From Desulfopila sp. IMCC35006 (GTDB lineage: Bacteria > Desulfobacterota > Desulfobulbia > Desulfobulbales > Desulfocapsaceae), in the NCBI RefSeq assembly GCF_005116645.1, contig NZ_SWCM01000001.1, positions 62,001 to 126,000 on the forward strand: a stretch of DNA of 64,000 nt. The letters run 5' to 3'. Below the pieces are notes generated by a model. The model made no database searches. It was not told where the DNA came from and saw only the letters and a program-made list of their open reading frames with translations. Below are positions 9,080 through 18,976 of the stretch, one piece after another. Position 1 is the first letter of the stretch. The number at the start of each line of letters is the position of its first letter. The translations under genes were made by a program, and so were the position numbers.

Positions 9080-10672
9080 TTACAGGTTTGTCAGATCCAG
9101 CACCTGCGCTTTGGTTATATCTTGCAGGTCCTCAACCTTGGCAAGCAACTCTTTTGATACCAGTTCATTCGTACTGAGGAGAATAATGTTTTGATTACTT
9201 TCCTCTTCCCGGCCTACGGTCATCCTGGAAATATTGACGCCGGAGCGGCCCAGGGTGGTCCCCAATGCCCCAATGACTCCAGGTACATCGTTGTTGAATA
9301 CCAGCAACATCGGCCCGGACGGCAAAGCTTCGAGTCGAAAAGAGTTCAAACGAACCAGGCGGGGCTCATTGCGGCCAAAGACTGTGCCAACCAGCGTATT
9401 CTCCCCTTCATTGGTTGTCACCTTTATCGCCAGGGTGTTGACAAAATCGTCAGCTTTCTCGCTTCTCGATTCAATAATGCGAATCCCCCTTTCTTTGGCG
9501 ATTATCGGCGCATTAACGAAATTGACCGCATCTTTCAAGATTGGCGTAAACAGTCCTTTCAGAAAGGCCACGGTTATCGGACTGGTATTCAATTCAGCCA
9601 GTTCACCACTATATTCTATGTTGACCTCCGCCACACCTCCCTTGGCGATCTGCATATGCATGCAACCGAGCATTTCGCCAAGCTTCAGATAGGGTCCTAC
9701 CTGGGCCAGGACATCGTCACTGACCGAGGGCACGTTGACCGCATTCGTCACCGACCCCTTGAGGAGATAATCGGCCATTTGCTCGGCAATAATCAGGGCA
9801 ACGCTCTCCTGTGCTTCATTGGTCGAGGCGCCAAGATGCGGTGTGCAGACAAAATTGTCCAGAGCCAGAAGAGGACAATTTTCAAGACTGGTAGGTTCTT
9901 TACTGAAAACATCAAGAGCTGCACCGGCAATTTTATTATTTACCAGGGCCTCATAAAGGGCTTCCTCGTCACAGACACCTCCTCTGGCACAATCTATAAA
10001 CATGGCGTCGTTTTTCATGTTCTCGAAAAAAGAGGTGGAAACGATATTTTTTGTTTCCTTGGTCAGCGGGACATGTACAGAAATATAATCTGATCTTTTC
10101 GCCAGCTCTTCCAGGCTGACCAACTCGACGCCGATTTTCTCGGCCATCTCTTTGGGCATATGCGGATCGTAGGCAATAGTCTTCATTTTCAGCCCTTGCG
10201 CCCTGCTGGCGGCGATCCCGCCAATCCGGCCGATCCCGATGACACCAAAGGTCTTACCGGTAACCTCCCGGCCCATAAACTTCTTCTTCTCCCATTTTCC
10301 CTGTTTCATGGACATACACGCCTGGGGAATATTCCTCGACAATGCCATCATCATTGAGATGGCATGTTCCGCGGCGGTCGTTGCATTGCCGTCCGGAGCG
10401 TTCATTACCACGATACCTTTCTGGCTGGCCGCAGGGACGTCGACATTATCAAGGCCGATTCCGGCCCGGCCGACAACTCTCAGTTTATGCGCCATCTCCA
10501 GAATGTCTGCGGTAACTTTAGTGGCACTGCGTATAACCAAACCGTCGTACTCGCCGATTATTTTCTTCAATTCCTCCGGGGCAAGTCCGGTATTGACATC
10601 TACCTCAAGACCCGCCTTACGCAGGACATCTACGCCAACCTGGGCCAGGTTGTCACTGATCAGTACTTTCAT
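9080..10672 (-). CDS. serA: D-3-phosphoglycerate dehydrogenase
   Basis: First step of serine synthesis, NAD-dependent oxidation of 3-phosphoglycerate. The start MKVLISDNLAQVG at 10672 gives 530 residues, the length of the long type-1 enzyme; upstream codons in the same frame resemble no known protein. Domains: substrate-binding and NAD-binding (Rossmann GVIGIGRIGG), an intervening ASB domain, and a C-terminal ACT domain with FNNDVPGVIGALG for serine feedback. A GAGGA site lies about ten bases upstream. Divergent from gltX. Confidence 0.93.
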   Translation of the reverse strand: MKVLISDNLAQVGVDVLRKAGLEVDVNTGLAPEELKKIIGEYDGLVIRSATKVTADILEMAHKLRVVGRAGIGLDNVDVPAASQKGIVVMNAPDGNATTAAEHAISMMMALSRNIPQACMSMKQGKWEKKKFMGREVTGKTFGVIGIGRIGGIAASRAQGLKMKTIAYDPHMPKEMAEKIGVELVSLEELAKRSDYISVHVPLTKETKNIVSTSFFENMKNDAMFIDCARGGVCDEEALYEALVNNKIAGAALDVFSKEPTSLENCPLLALDNFVCTPHLGASTNEAQESVALIIAEQMADYLLKGSVTNAVNVPSVSDDVLAQVGPYLKLGEMLGCMHMQIAKGGVAEVNIEYSGELAELNTSPITVAFLKGLFTPILKDAVNFVNAPIIAKERGIRIIESRSEKADDFVNTLAIKVTTNEGENTLVGTVFGRNEPRLVRLNSFRLEALPSGPMLLVFNNDVPGVIGALGTTLGRSGVNISRMTVGREEESNQNIILLSTNELVSKELLAKVEDLQDITKAQVLDLTNL

Positions 10673-11083
10673 TTTCTTCATTTCCTCTGTAAGAACCCGT
10701 CTCGACTTTCCCCATCCAGTGGCAGGAAAAGCACCGTTATTTATCTTACGCAATACGCAACATCGATCGCATGTGTGGAACCAGAAAAAATCAGCAGGTA
10801 ACAACGTTTCAGCAACGAACGAAAAACTATACATAGTTACCCTGCCGAGAACAACAAAAAAACCGTAGCTGTCCATGACCCCAAAAATGACGAGTAACTG
10901 CCGCCGGTTGACAGAACATAGACCGCGTGTCCGTAATAATGTTGAACATTGAAGTGGAAAAAGATATATAACAGCCAGATGCTCTTGTTGATGGGATCCA
11001 CTTGCACCCCACCAAAACACTTCAGCCGACACCACCTTATTTTTTTACTAATGGCTCAATGAGCTGTGTGAAGGATTTACTTT
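10673..11083. other. Divergent intergenic region between serA and gltX
   Basis: 411 bases that must hold the serA and gltX promoters. An imperfect inverted repeat (GCAGGTAAC near 10795, GTTACCCTGC near 10836) could be a small hairpin or operator. No T-box, tRNA or known riboswitch is recognised. The longest frame through it is an upstream extension of serA without family similarity. Confidence 0.4.
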
Positions 11084-12568
11084 ATGACAGAAACACGATT
11101 ACGTTTTCCACCGAGCCCCACCGGATACCTGCATATCGGTGGCGCCCGAACAGCACTCTACAATTGGCTCTACGCACGACAAACCGGGGGTAAACTCATT
11201 CTTCGTATTGAAGACACCGATACCGGCAGATCAAGCCTTGAATCCATTCAGGGGATTATTGAAGGGCTCGAATGGCTGGGCATCGATTTTGATGAAGGGC
11301 CATATTTTCAAACCGATTTTGAGGCTGAACACATCGCCGCCGCGCAGAAACTGCTGAATCAGGGTGCCGCCTATAAATGTTTTTGCACCAAAGAAGAACT
11401 CGATGCAAAGCGTGAAGCAGCTCTTGCCGCCAAAAAACCGCTGGGGTACGACCGCACCTGCCGGAATCTCTCAGCCGACGAGGTTGCTGAGAAAGAGGCG
11501 GCGGGGCTTCCATCTGTTATTCGGTTCAAGGTTCCCGAGCGAACGGGCACCCTTGGCTACGATGACAGAATTCTCGGGCGAATTGATACGAACTACTCGG
11601 AGATAGATGATTTCGTCATCGTCCGCTCCAATGGGAAACCCCTCTATCTCCTCTGCAATGTTGTCGATGATATCCGTGACCGGATCACCCATATTATCCG
11701 TGGTCAGGATCATATGACCAATACCCTCAAGCAGATCCTGCTCTACGAAGCGCTTCGGGCACCGCTGCCCGTCTTTGCCCATATGCCGCTCACCCTTGAT
11801 ACCAAAAAGGCGAAAATATCCAAACGCAGTCATGGCGAAATAGTCGCCGTGCAATTCTACCGCGACTGCGGTTTTCTTCCCTGGGCGTTCAATAATTTTC
11901 TCGCCCTTCTTGGCTGGTCCGCCGGCAATGATCAGGAATTTTATTCCAAAGAGGAACTTATCCGGGAATTTTCCCTCGAACGTATCAATAAATCGAGTGC
12001 AATTTTTAACTTCCAGAAAAACGATCCGAAATTCTTTACGGACCCGAAAGCTATTTTTATCAATGAGCATTATCTGCGAACCATGGATATTGGCGAGCTC
12101 GGTAAAATGGTCAAAAAAGAGCTTGAATCGGCCGGGCTCTGGAAGGATGCCTATGACACAGACCAGAAGGAATGGTACCTGAGCACCCTTGACCTTATAC
12201 GCGATCGTTTCCATACTCTCAAGGATTTCACCTCACTGGGAAGGGCTTATTTTGCCGACGATTTCGAAATTGACCCAAAACCCCTTGCCAAAAATGTGTT
12301 GAAATACGAAGAATTGCAGCAATGGCTGCCCCAGCTGGCCGATAGATACGAAAAACTTGCCGAGTTTTCCTTGGAAGAGACGGAACGGGTGGCCAGAGAG
12401 CTGGCCGAAGAACTGGCAATTAAACCGGGTGTGATCATCAATGCGATGCGCACCGTAGTCACCGGCCAGCTCGCCGGACCTTCGATGTTTGACATAATCA
12501 TAACAATCGGCCGGGAGAAGATAGTCCGCAGACTCCGGGATGTTGGCAAACTTTTTGGACAAGAATAA
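11084..12568 (+). CDS. gltX: Glutamyl-tRNA synthetase
   Basis: Class I aminoacyl-tRNA synthetase charging tRNA-Glu. It has 494 residues. The HIGH-type signature is HIGG at residues 17–20 within FPPSPTGYLHIGGART, and the KMSKS-type loop is KISKR at about 244–248. AAGGA lies upstream of the ATG. It is followed by a hairpin repeat and then glnS; having both genes suggests glutamine charging is direct rather than only by amidation, though absence of gatCAB cannot be judged from this window. Confidence 0.95.
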   Translation: MTETRLRFPPSPTGYLHIGGARTALYNWLYARQTGGKLILRIEDTDTGRSSLESIQGIIEGLEWLGIDFDEGPYFQTDFEAEHIAAAQKLLNQGAAYKCFCTKEELDAKREAALAAKKPLGYDRTCRNLSADEVAEKEAAGLPSVIRFKVPERTGTLGYDDRILGRIDTNYSEIDDFVIVRSNGKPLYLLCNVVDDIRDRITHIIRGQDHMTNTLKQILLYEALRAPLPVFAHMPLTLDTKKAKISKRSHGEIVAVQFYRDCGFLPWAFNNFLALLGWSAGNDQEFYSKEELIREFSLERINKSSAIFNFQKNDPKFFTDPKAIFINEHYLRTMDIGELGKMVKKELESAGLWKDAYDTDQKEWYLSTLDLIRDRFHTLKDFTSLGRAYFADDFEIDPKPLAKNVLKYEELQQWLPQLADRYEKLAEFSLEETERVARELAEELAIKPGVIINAMRTVVTGQLAGPSMFDIIITIGREKIVRRLRDVGKLFGQE

Positions 12569-12576
12569 ATAGCTTA

Positions 12577-12652
12577 CCCCGCCAGAAAACTTTGCGGGGT
12601 AGGTTCCTTCACGAAAAAATTTTCCTGCAAAAAACATACGGAATTTTTTTTT
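12577..12652. repeat. Dispersed hairpin repeat, copy A (after gltX)
   Basis: TACCCCGC ... GCGGGGTA forms an 8-bp stem, followed by GTTCCTTCACGAA and an AT-rich tail. The same unit, GTTCCTTCACGAA included, recurs at 15275–15348 before the feo Cys-rich gene, with a partial copy near 15135. It fills the gltX–glnS gap and may act as a terminator or processing hairpin. Confidence 0.7.
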
Positions 12653-14365
12653 ATGTCTCTAACACACAAGTCATTCGTCATGGAAATATTAGAAGATTCA
12701 GAAAAGAAACCATTGGACTTCATCCGCCAGATCATTGCCGACGACCTGCAGAACGGCAAACACCAGAAGATCGTGACCAGGTTTCCTCCGGAGCCAAACG
12801 GGTTCCTGCATATCGGTCATGCAAAATCGATCTGCCTGAATTTTGGCGTCGCCGAGGAATATGCAGGTACCTGCAACCTCCGCTTTGATGACACCAATCC
12901 CAGCAAAGAGGATGTCGCTTACGTCCAGTCCATTGAAAAAGATGTGCACTGGCTTGGATTCGAATGGCGGGAAAAGGTGCTCTATGCCTCGGATTATTTT
13001 CCGCAACTCTATGACTTTGCGGTCGAGTTGATTAAACAGGGCAAAGCCTATGTCTGTGAACTGCTGCCGGATGAAATACGGGAATATCGGGGTACCCTGA
13101 CCGAACCGGGCAGAGAGAGCCCTTATCGCCAGAGGTCAGTGGAAGAAAACCTCCAGCTCTTCACGCAGATGAAAAACGGCGAGTTCAGCGAAGGAACGCA
13201 CGTGCTCCGGGCAAAAATCGATATGGCTTCGCCGAACCTGAACATGCGCGATCCGGTGATCTACCGGGTCCTGAAAGCACACCATCACCGGACCGGCAAT
13301 ACCTGGAAGATATACCCGATGTACGACTATACCCATTGCCTTTCCGATATGCTCGAAGGTATCACTCATTCCCTCTGCACCTTGGAATTTCAGGATCACC
13401 GCCCACTTTACGACTGGGTTCTGGACACCCTTTCCACCCCCTGCCATCCCCGTCAGATTGAGTTTGCCAGACTCAACCTGACGTACACGGTCATGAGCAA
13501 ACGCAAGCTGTTAAAAATGGTTGAAGGCGGGTTTGTCGACGGATGGGATGATCCGCGCATGCTGACCATTTCCGGACTGCGCCGGCGCGGTTACACGCCC
13601 GCCTCGATCCGTAATTTCTGCAAAACCATTGGAATTGGCAAGAGCGAAAGCCGGATAGATATGGGGGTGCTGGAAAATGAAATTCGATCCGATCTCAATC
13701 TTCGGGCGGAGCGACGCATGTGTGTTCTGGACCCGGTGAAAGTAATACTCGACAACTACCCGGACGACCTGGTTGAAGAGATGACCGGTATGAACCACCC
13801 CCAGGCTCCGGATATGGGTGAACGGGCTATCCCTTTTGCCAGAGAGATTTATATCGAACGTGAAGATTTTATGGAAAATCCCACCAAAAAATATCACCGG
13901 TTAGGACCCGGCCGGGAGGTACGCCTGCGGTACGGCTATCTTATCCAGTATGTCTCGCACAGCAAGGACGAGGCCACCGGCAGGATCACCGAAATCCACT
14001 GCACCTACGACCCGGAGACCAAAGGCGGTACCGCCCCCGACGGGAGGAAGGTGAAGGGCACAATTCACTGGGTTTGTGCCAAAAAAGGATTACCGGTAAC
14101 GGTCCGTCTCTACGACAGGCTGTTCAGTGTGGAAGATCCGGAAGCTGACAAGAATATCGATTTTCTGGAACACCTCAATCCGATGTCTAAAGTGATCATC
14201 TCAGACGCCATCGCTGAACCGAGCCTGGCAGCATTACAACCGGGCGAAACAGTACAGTTCGAGCGGCAGGGTTATTTCTGTGCCGATTCCGTCGAGTCGA
14301 TTGCCGGCAAACCGGTGCTGAATCGGACAGTGACCCTGAGAGATTCCTGGGAGTCTAAAAAATAA
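12653..14365 (+). CDS. glnS: Glutaminyl-tRNA synthetase
   Basis: Charges tRNA-Gln directly. It has 570 residues with HIGH at about 53–56 (FLHIGHAKS) and the KMSKS-like MSKRK at about 281–285, then an anticodon-binding beta-barrel region. Bacterial GlnRS is patchy outside gamma-proteobacteria and a few other groups, and is thought to have spread by transfer from eukaryotes. A second ATG at 12680 is possible; neither start has a strong ribosome-binding site. It ends 7 bp before feoA. Confidence 0.95.
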   Translation: MSLTHKSFVMEILEDSEKKPLDFIRQIIADDLQNGKHQKIVTRFPPEPNGFLHIGHAKSICLNFGVAEEYAGTCNLRFDDTNPSKEDVAYVQSIEKDVHWLGFEWREKVLYASDYFPQLYDFAVELIKQGKAYVCELLPDEIREYRGTLTEPGRESPYRQRSVEENLQLFTQMKNGEFSEGTHVLRAKIDMASPNLNMRDPVIYRVLKAHHHRTGNTWKIYPMYDYTHCLSDMLEGITHSLCTLEFQDHRPLYDWVLDTLSTPCHPRQIEFARLNLTYTVMSKRKLLKMVEGGFVDGWDDPRMLTISGLRRRGYTPASIRNFCKTIGIGKSESRIDMGVLENEIRSDLNLRAERRMCVLDPVKVILDNYPDDLVEEMTGMNHPQAPDMGERAIPFAREIYIEREDFMENPTKKYHRLGPGREVRLRYGYLIQYVSHSKDEATGRITEIHCTYDPETKGGTAPDGRKVKGTIHWVCAKKGLPVTVRLYDRLFSVEDPEADKNIDFLEHLNPMSKVIISDAIAEPSLAALQPGETVQFERQGYFCADSVESIAGKPVLNRTVTLRDSWESKK

Positions 14366-14372
14366 GGATAAA

Positions 14373-14615
14373 ATGGTACTCATCAATTTACGCCAGATGG
14401 CCAAACATCAGTCGGGAACGATCAAATCGGTCAAGGTCGGCGGAGAACTGGGTCGTCGAATACGGGAAATGGGTTTGGTTCCCGGGACCGAAATCACTAT
14501 TCAGGGCAGGGCTCCGCTTAACGATCCCGTAGCGCTTCGAGTCATGGGCGGCACCCTCACCCTGCGCAATAATGAAGCCGATTATATCATGGTAGAGACA
14601 GAACCCGAGGATTGA
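14373..14615 (+). CDS. feoA: FeoA-type ferrous iron transport regulator (first)
   Basis: Small SH3-like cytosolic partner of FeoB, 80 residues. The family signature VKVGGELGRRIREMGLVPGTEI and the terminal RNNEADYIMVE are visible. AAGGA precedes the ATG. It starts only 7 bp after the glnS stop, so it is probably transcribed at least partly from the glnS promoter. A second feoA follows 129 bp later. Confidence 0.9.
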   Translation: MVLINLRQMAKHQSGTIKSVKVGGELGRRIREMGLVPGTEITIQGRAPLNDPVALRVMGGTLTLRNNEADYIMVETEPED

Positions 14616-14744
14616 CAGATCGTAAACAAAACCGCTCTTAGACATCCCTAAAAATATTGCGACCTCTTGAAAAATATGTTGACCTCGGTTATTGTTTGGT
14701 GTACCTAAAGGTGACACTAATGGTGACAATTACTGGAGAAAACA

Positions 14745-15056
14745 ATGCCTGGTAGAAAACGGAAAAATGGTGGTTGCTGCTTTACCGACAAGATCAGGAA
14801 CTGCTTTGCCCGGGAACGATGTACTAATCTGATCGCACCACTTTCGACACGGGCAAGAACTGGCCGTATCAAAGTCTGCAAAGTTACCGGCGACAGAAAA
14901 ATTTGTGCCCGCATGGCTGCCATGGGCCTGTATCCCGGAGTCGAAGCCGATGTGATATGTTCCGAGACCGGCAGCCAGTGTCTTCTCAAGATCAACGGCG
15001 GTACCATCAGTGTTGGCCCCGAGGTTTCCGATAACATCCTGGTGACAAGTCTGTAA
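14745..15056 (+). CDS. feoA: FeoA-type protein with Cys-rich N-terminal extension (second)
   Basis: 103 residues. The FeoA domain (TGRIKVCKVTGDRKICARMAAMGLYPGVE onward) starts near residue 39 and is preceded by a basic Cys-containing extension (CC at 11–12, further Cys near 20 and 26). GGAG lies upstream of the ATG. A direct repeat GGTGACA at 14710–14716 and 14722–14728 lies just upstream and could be an operator. A rho-independent terminator follows. The extra cysteines may bind metal or report redox state; that is inference. Confidence 0.85.
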   Translation: MPGRKRKNGGCCFTDKIRNCFARERCTNLIAPLSTRARTGRIKVCKVTGDRKICARMAAMGLYPGVEADVICSETGSQCLLKINGGTISVGPEVSDNILVTSL

Positions 15057-15081
15057 ACGATACCCATCATACGATGTACAC

Positions 15082-15110
15082 AAGCTCCGTGTTGTTCGGG
15101 CTTTTTTTTT
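15082..15110 (+). terminator. Rho-independent terminator after second feoA
   Basis: AAGCTCCG and CGGGCTT form a stem with one bulged T around a short loop, followed directly by nine T residues. It separates the feoA pair from the Cys-rich peptide and feoB, which then need their own promoter or readthrough. Confidence 0.75.
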
Positions 15111-15129
15111 CCCCGGCGAGTTAGGGTTC

Positions 15130-15348
15130 ACTAATCCGGCCAAAAAGCGTTGCGGGATGAGTTTTAATACTCGCTTGCCGGGTGCTCAGTTCAGTACACC
15201 TTTGAGGGGTGTAAATACTTTGCGTACAGATTGTTTCTTTCAAAAAACCAACAAATAAACAGTAACGCACCAATCCCGCCCAAACGCTTTGCGGGATAAG
15301 TTCCTTCACGAAATAATTTTCTTTTAAAAAGAACAAGAAAATTATTTC
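15130..15348. repeat. Dispersed hairpin repeat, copies B (full) and C (partial)
   Basis: A partial copy near 15135–15165 (CCGGCCAAAAAGCGTTGCGGG) and a full copy at 15275–15348 resemble the unit at 12577. The full copy has CCCGCCC ... GCGGG, then GTTCCTTCACGAA, then a perfect 14-bp inverted repeat (15310–15323 with 15335–15348) just before the Cys-rich gene. This ending is longer than in copy A. Confidence 0.65.
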
Positions 15349-15367
15349 TAAGTCACTAAAAGATATC

Positions 15368-15550
15368 ATGCTTGAAACAATTATTATCTGGACGATTATT
15401 GCAATCTGCGCTTTTTTCACAGGCCGAAGATTCTATCGCCAATGGAAGATTGCCACCAGCAAGGACAGCAACATTTCCTGCGGTCAAAGCTGCACTTGCT
15501 GTAGTGATTCATCCTGCAGCAGTCGAAAAAAATCCGAAGACAACAGATAA
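15368..15550 (+). CDS. FeoB-associated Cys-rich membrane peptide
   Basis: 60 residues: a single N-terminal membrane segment (about 3–18), a basic stretch, and a Cys-rich tail with the order C...C.CC...C. This matches the pattern of FeoB-associated Cys-rich membrane proteins, usually encoded beside feoB. It ends 7 bp before the feoB ATG. Probable role is at the inner membrane with FeoB, perhaps metal or redox sensing; the mechanism is not established. Confidence 0.8.
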   Translation: MLETIIIWTIIAICAFFTGRRFYRQWKIATSKDSNISCGQSCTCCSDSSCSSRKKSEDNR

Positions 15551-15557
15551 CCAGCCA

Positions 15558-17714
15558 ATGCAGCTATTAATGGCCCTAGCGGGCAATCCCAACGCCGGGA
15601 AAACGACCCTTTTCAATCAACTTACCGGCGCCAGACAACATGTTGGCAACTATCCCGGTATTACCGTCGACCATAAAGAAGGTATCCTTACCCACCAGAA
15701 TCGGAAAATAACCCTGACAGATCTTCCCGGGACCTATTCAATGACAGCCTATTCGGCTGAAGAACTGGTGACCCGTGATTATCTGGTCAATGAACGTCCA
15801 CAGGTGGTTATCAACATTGTCGATGCATCTAATCTCGAACGAAACCTTTATCTGAGCTGCCAGTTGCTCGAGCTGGGCGTTCCTTTGGTGATCGCCCTGA
15901 ATATGATGGATGTGGCCAAGGACCGGGGTATTGAAATTAAAGCTGAGATGCTCGCCAATCTGCTTCAGGTGCCGGTCATCCCCATCATTGCCCGATCAGG
16001 TTCGGGTAAGAAAGAACTTCTCGACGCCTGCGTGCATTTAGCTACTGAAGAAACGCACTGGCATCCGCGGGATATTTCATACGGAAAAGATCTCGACACC
16101 ACCCTGGCCGAACTTGTCGCAAAAATTACCGAGACATCTCTGCTCATTGAGACCTACCCGGCCAGATACACAGCCATCAAGTATCTGGAAAATGATGACC
16201 AGATCCTTGAGAAAGGACGCAAGAGCGACCCTGTCACCGCCCAGTTACTGGAAGAGTTAGTCAATAAGGCCTCTGCCCACACGCAGAAGACACTGGACGT
16301 ATTCCCCGAGGCTATTATTGCCGACCATCGCTACGGCTATATAAAATCAATACTGCGACAGGGGGTTGTCAGTCATAAATTTGATACCGACCGGCTCTAC
16401 ACCTCCGATAAGATCGACAAAGTACTCACTAACCGACTTGTTGGGCCGGTCATTATGCTGCTGATTCTTTTTGCGGTCTATCAGTTTACCTTCAGTTGGA
16501 GCGATATCCCCGTCACGTGGCTGGAAAATGCCTTCGGTTGGCTGGGGGATCAGGTTGAAAACACGCTTCCCGATGGCCTGCTCAAATCAATGATTATTTC
16601 CGGGGTCATCGACGGGGTCGGCGGGGTTCTCGGGTTCGTGCCGCTGATCATGTTTATGTTTTTCAGTATCGCCATCCTGGAAGATTCCGGATATCTCGCC
16701 AGGGTCGCTTTTATGATGGACAGGATTTTTCGGATTTTCGGCCTGCATGGCTCCTCGGTTATGCCCTTTATTGTCTCCGGCGGCATTGCCGGGGGCTGCG
16801 CCGTTCCCGGCGTAATGGCCACACGTACACTCCGTTCGCCAAAAGAACGTATGGCGACCCTGCTCACCGTCCCCTTTATGAACTGCGGTGCCAAACTCCC
16901 GGTCCTGGCCCTTTTGATTGGCGCTTTTTTCAGCGAGAAAAAGGCTATGTATATGTTTTTATTTACACTGCTTTCCTGGGTTGTCGCGCTGGTAGCTGCC
17001 AAATTCCTCCGCTCCACCGTTCTGCGCGGCGCGCCCACTCCTTTTGTCATGGAGCTCCCACCTTACCGGTTCCCGACACTGCGCGGCCTGCTCATTCATA
17101 CCTGGGAAAGAACGTACCAGTATATCAAAAAGGCAGGGACGGTTATTCTGGGCATATCTATCCTTTTATGGGCGCTGATGACGTTTCCGGCGCTCCCCGA
17201 AAACAAAGCTGCTCTTTTCGAACAGCAGCGTCAAGCGGTGATGCATGATTCCAGCGTGGAAGCCCCCAGCGAAAAAATTAATCTTATCAATAATGCTGAG
17301 AGTAAAGCGACGCTCAAAAATTCCATTGCCGGGAAATTTGGCAGCTCTCTCGAACCTGTAACCAAACTGGCTGGTTTTGACTGGCGAACTAACATCGCCC
17401 TGATCGGCGGATTTGCGGCGAAGGAAGTTATTGTCTCAACCCTCGGCACGGCCTATTCGATGGGCCAAGTGGATACGGAAAAATCGGAATCCCTTGGCCA
17501 GCGCCTGAAAAAGGATAAGAACTGGAACAAGGTCGTCGCCGTTGCAGCGCTTGTGTTCATCATGTTTTATGCGCCCTGCCTTGTTACTGTGGTCTGTATT
17601 GCCAAGGAGTCATCCTGGAAATGGGCGGCATTTTCGATGATTTTCAACACCATATTCGCCTTCAGTATGGCGGTTTTCGTGTATCAGGTGGGGATGTTTT
17701 TCAATCTCGGCTAG
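15558..17714 (+). CDS. feoB: Ferrous iron transporter FeoB
   Basis: Inner-membrane Fe(II) transporter with an N-terminal G domain, 718 residues from ATG 15558. G1 motif GNPNAGKTT at about 9–17, G3 DLPGTYS, G4 NMMD, then a GDI-like helical spacer and a membrane domain of several helices containing CAVPGVMATRT and PFMNCGAKLPV. The frame stays open upstream of this ATG but overlaps the Cys-rich gene in another phase and has no FeoB similarity there. Expression may share control with the upstream hairpin repeat. Confidence 0.95.
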   Translation: MQLLMALAGNPNAGKTTLFNQLTGARQHVGNYPGITVDHKEGILTHQNRKITLTDLPGTYSMTAYSAEELVTRDYLVNERPQVVINIVDASNLERNLYLSCQLLELGVPLVIALNMMDVAKDRGIEIKAEMLANLLQVPVIPIIARSGSGKKELLDACVHLATEETHWHPRDISYGKDLDTTLAELVAKITETSLLIETYPARYTAIKYLENDDQILEKGRKSDPVTAQLLEELVNKASAHTQKTLDVFPEAIIADHRYGYIKSILRQGVVSHKFDTDRLYTSDKIDKVLTNRLVGPVIMLLILFAVYQFTFSWSDIPVTWLENAFGWLGDQVENTLPDGLLKSMIISGVIDGVGGVLGFVPLIMFMFFSIAILEDSGYLARVAFMMDRIFRIFGLHGSSVMPFIVSGGIAGGCAVPGVMATRTLRSPKERMATLLTVPFMNCGAKLPVLALLIGAFFSEKKAMYMFLFTLLSWVVALVAAKFLRSTVLRGAPTPFVMELPPYRFPTLRGLLIHTWERTYQYIKKAGTVILGISILLWALMTFPALPENKAALFEQQRQAVMHDSSVEAPSEKINLINNAESKATLKNSIAGKFGSSLEPVTKLAGFDWRTNIALIGGFAAKEVIVSTLGTAYSMGQVDTEKSESLGQRLKKDKNWNKVVAVAALVFIMFYAPCLVTVVCIAKESSWKWAAFSMIFNTIFAFSMAVFVYQVGMFFNLG

Positions 17715-17786
17715 CTGCTCTGCCGAAATAAGGTGCGTGCCGGGGAAGACAATCACCGGCACCCCTCTTTCTTACTGGCAACCGTA

Positions 17787-18965
17787 TCAGCCCCCAGTGC
17801 CAACAAGCCACTGCAAGGCGGCGCACGCCAGCCAGGCAGCACCCACCGGCAGGACATTTTCATCGAAGTCAAAACTGCTGCTGTGGGCCGGACCTGTCGC
17901 CACGGGACCTTGTGCTCCGAACCGAACCAGACAGCCGTCAACAATCTGTTGATAAAACGCAAAATCTTCGCCGCCAAGACTCGGCCGTCCCTGAGACAGA
18001 ATTCGTTCTTCACCAATCACCAGCCGGGCGGCACGCCGCGCCACCTGTGTTGCCGCCTCCGAATTGGCGACAACGGGCAGACAATCGCCAAACTGAATGG
18101 TGATCTCGACCCCGTACTGCAGGGCCACCCCATCACACATCCGTTGCAACCCGCGCAGAATACGGTGCCGCACCTCATGATTACTGGTGCGTATCGTCCC
18201 TGCAATACAGGCCTCTTCGGCAATAACATTATTGGCCTCGCCAGCCTGAAACCGACCGATGCTTACCACAGCCGACTGGTTGGGATCGGTTTCCCTCGAG
18301 ACCAGGGTCTGCAGGGCGGTGACCAGATACGCCCCGGCGACAATGGTATCCCGCGCCTCATGTGGACGGGCAGCATGTCCGCTTTGCCCCAGGATGCGGA
18401 CCAGAAAAGGATCGGCAGCGGAACAGATAACCCCTTCATCAACAGTTATCGTGCCGGTCGGATAATGAATGTCGATATGTCCGGCAAAGATCGCATCAAT
18501 GCCTTGCAGCGCCCCCTCTTCTATTATCTTTTCAGCTCCGTTGCCGTTTTCTTCTGCCGGTTGAAATATAAGCGAGACACGGCCGGCCAGTTCTCTTTGG
18601 CGTAAAAGTGCTGCAGCGCCAAGCAGCATCGCCACATGGCCGTCATGACCGCAGGCGTGCATGACTTCAGGTATTTTAGAGGCATAGACGACTGTTTTCT
18701 TATCCTGTATCGGCAGAGCATCCATATCTGCTCGCAAGCCTACATGTCTGCCATGTGCAGAATTGCTGCCGAGGGTCGCTACCACTCCGGTGCCTCCCCA
18801 CCCGCTGCGGTAGTCGATATCCAGCTGCGCCAGTTTTTCCTGAATAAGTGCCGAAGTCCGGTGCTCTTGATAGCTGAGTTCGGGATTCTGATGGAGTGTT
18901 CGGCGAATCCCCCGCATCCACTCGAACAACTGTTCATCAACCACCGGCACCATCTCGGTGTCCAT
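17787..18965 (-). CDS. M20 family amidohydrolase (carboxypeptidase-like)
   Basis: Zinc hydrolase of 392 residues (start at 18965 with GGGGGA seven bases upstream; an ATG two codons earlier is possible). Visible metal motifs: MHACGHDGH, PAEENGNG and a C-terminal AHSSSFDFDE. The family includes aminoacyl hydrolases, hippurate hydrolase and indole-acetyl-amino-acid hydrolase; substrate cannot be inferred. It follows the DUF4177 gene by about 11 bp. It converges with feoB. Confidence 0.88.
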   Translation of the reverse strand: MDTEMVPVVDEQLFEWMRGIRRTLHQNPELSYQEHRTSALIQEKLAQLDIDYRSGWGGTGVVATLGSNSAHGRHVGLRADMDALPIQDKKTVVYASKIPEVMHACGHDGHVAMLLGAAALLRQRELAGRVSLIFQPAEENGNGAEKIIEEGALQGIDAIFAGHIDIHYPTGTITVDEGVICSAADPFLVRILGQSGHAARPHEARDTIVAGAYLVTALQTLVSRETDPNQSAVVSIGRFQAGEANNVIAEEACIAGTIRTSNHEVRHRILRGLQRMCDGVALQYGVEITIQFGDCLPVVANSEAATQVARRAARLVIGEERILSQGRPSLGGEDFAFYQQIVDGCLVRFGAQGPVATGPAHSSSFDFDENVLPVGAAWLACAALQWLVGTGG

Positions 18966-18976
18966 TGCCATTCCCC

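Noticed and set aside
10673-11035. N-terminal extension of serA of about 120 codons in the same frame
   Set aside because: No similarity to the family, no ribosome-binding site at its start, and it would cover the divergent promoter region; the start at 10672 gives the normal length.
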